Part shown: positions 63,564 through 64,000 of the stretch, one piece after another | Layout of the letters: each line of letters starts with the position of its first letter | Position numbering within the stretch: the first letter of the stretch is position 1 | Source of the DNA: Sinorhizobium fredii NGR234 | Lineage (GTDB): Bacteria > Pseudomonadota > Alphaproteobacteria > Rhizobiales > Rhizobiaceae | Assembly: GCF_000018545.1 (NCBI RefSeq) | Contig: NC_012587.1 | Location: forward strand, 372,001 to 436,000 | DNA length: 64,000 nt | Reading direction: 5' to 3' | Notes under the pieces: model-generated | The model's input: only the letters and a program-made list of their open reading frames with translations | Databases searched by the model: none | Told to the model about the DNA's origin: nothing | Made by a program: the position numbers and the translations under genes

Positions 63564-64000
63564 ATGGCGAAGGCAAGTTTTGGATTTCCTGCAGCGCCCT
63601 TGCGCGCCCAGGTACTCGGAGAAATTCACTCCCGGCCCTATGCGCTGGTAACGACGCCGCGCGTCATCTTTCAGCTCGCCTTCATTACCGAAGGCGGTTC
63701 GATCGTTGACCATGCGGTGCTTTCGGAATTGTCCCGCTCGCGCGGCATCGCGCCGCCCAGTCGCGATGCCAACCACCACGCCATGGCGTGGGGGCAGGGG
63801 ACGTTGCGCTGGGAGCGGCACACCGAATTTTCCACCTATTTCTGGGACGCGCCGGCGCCGGAACAGTTCGGCGGCGAGGTGCCGATCCATCCTTTCGGCG
63901 ACGGATTCTCTCCGCCGGGTCTGCTGATTTCCGGTATCCGCCTTGAAATCCGTCCGGATACGCCGGAAGCCCGCGAGGCGATCAAGGCCTTCGATCCGAC
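63564..64000 (+). CDS. DUF3422 family protein (3' end beyond window)
   Basis: The first 145 residues of a DUF3422 membrane-protein family member. Patterns GEIHSRPYALVTTPRVIFQLAF and WGQGTLRWERHTEFSTYFWD are characteristic. The C-terminal membrane helices lie beyond the window. Start ATG 63564 is used; ATG 63552 is possible. Divergent from the FadR-type regulator. Confidence 0.85.
   Translation, partial: MAKASFGFPAAPLRAQVLGEIHSRPYALVTTPRVIFQLAFITEGGSIVDHAVLSELSRSRGIAPPSRDANHHAMAWGQGTLRWERHTEFSTYFWDAPAPEQFGGEVPIHPFGDGFSPPGLLISGIRLEIRPDTPEAREAIKAFDP

Overview
The window is about 64 kb of high-GC alphaproteobacterial chromosome. Gene content and order (potGHI, acetoacetyl-CoA synthetase, cbrA, phasin, mmsA, fbpA-rirA-dppABCDF, rsiB2/rsiA2, oxyR, gshA, pit) match my memory of a Sinorhizobium meliloti chromosomal segment, so Sinorhizobium/Ensifer is the likely source. 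No alignment could be run. A histidine tRNA with U72 and A73 and several rhizobial intergenic mosaic repeats (RIME-like) support the Rhizobiales assignment.

Layout. 1-2.5 kb: end of a putrescine/spermidine ABC importer operon (potG partial, potH, potI), closed by a 273-bp MITE-like element. 2.7-12 kb: an AsmA-like protein, acetoacetyl-CoA synthetase, a fused ferric-iron permease and the hybrid PAS histidine kinase CbrA. 12-19 kb: phasin, tRNA-His, LysR/mmsA pair, an IS200-type insertion, a DUF898 membrane protein translationally coupled to an M48 peptidase, and a thioesterase. 19-27 kb: iron and peptide uptake (FbpA, RirA, DppABCDF, RidA). 27-35 kb: a general-stress-response neighbourhood, with the PhyR-type regulator RsiB2, the NepR-type anti-sigma RsiA2 and several small membrane, lipo- or unknown proteins. 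Five to six of these have near-perfect EcfG/RpoE2 promoters. 35-46 kb: FAH-family enzyme, a 985-aa RTX protein, DUF899 protein, a Gre-like factor lacking the catalytic tip, tRNA-Gln, Ppx/GppA, RlmE. 46-64 kb: a repeat-dense gap, MFS exporter, MBL-fold enzyme, guaB, alcohol dehydrogenase, dienelactone hydrolase, oxyR (without katA), gshA, rsmE, pit, Nudix, a FadR-type regulator and the start of a DUF3422 protein.

Most of the window is ordinary core chromosome. Its unusual content is intergenic. (1) A 31-bp-TIR MITE-like element occurs twice. One copy has split a RIME1-like repeat exactly at a TA dinucleotide, and an intact RIME1-like copy 13 kb away shows the empty site. (2) EcfG-type promoters cluster around rsiA2/rsiB2, plus one upstream of the phasin gene that overlaps a perfect CtrA box and a 14-bp palindrome. 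(3) A second RIME-like family (RIME-B) recurs, one copy lying inside the 5' UTR of a stress gene. No CRISPR array, prophage, defence island or riboswitch was recognised.
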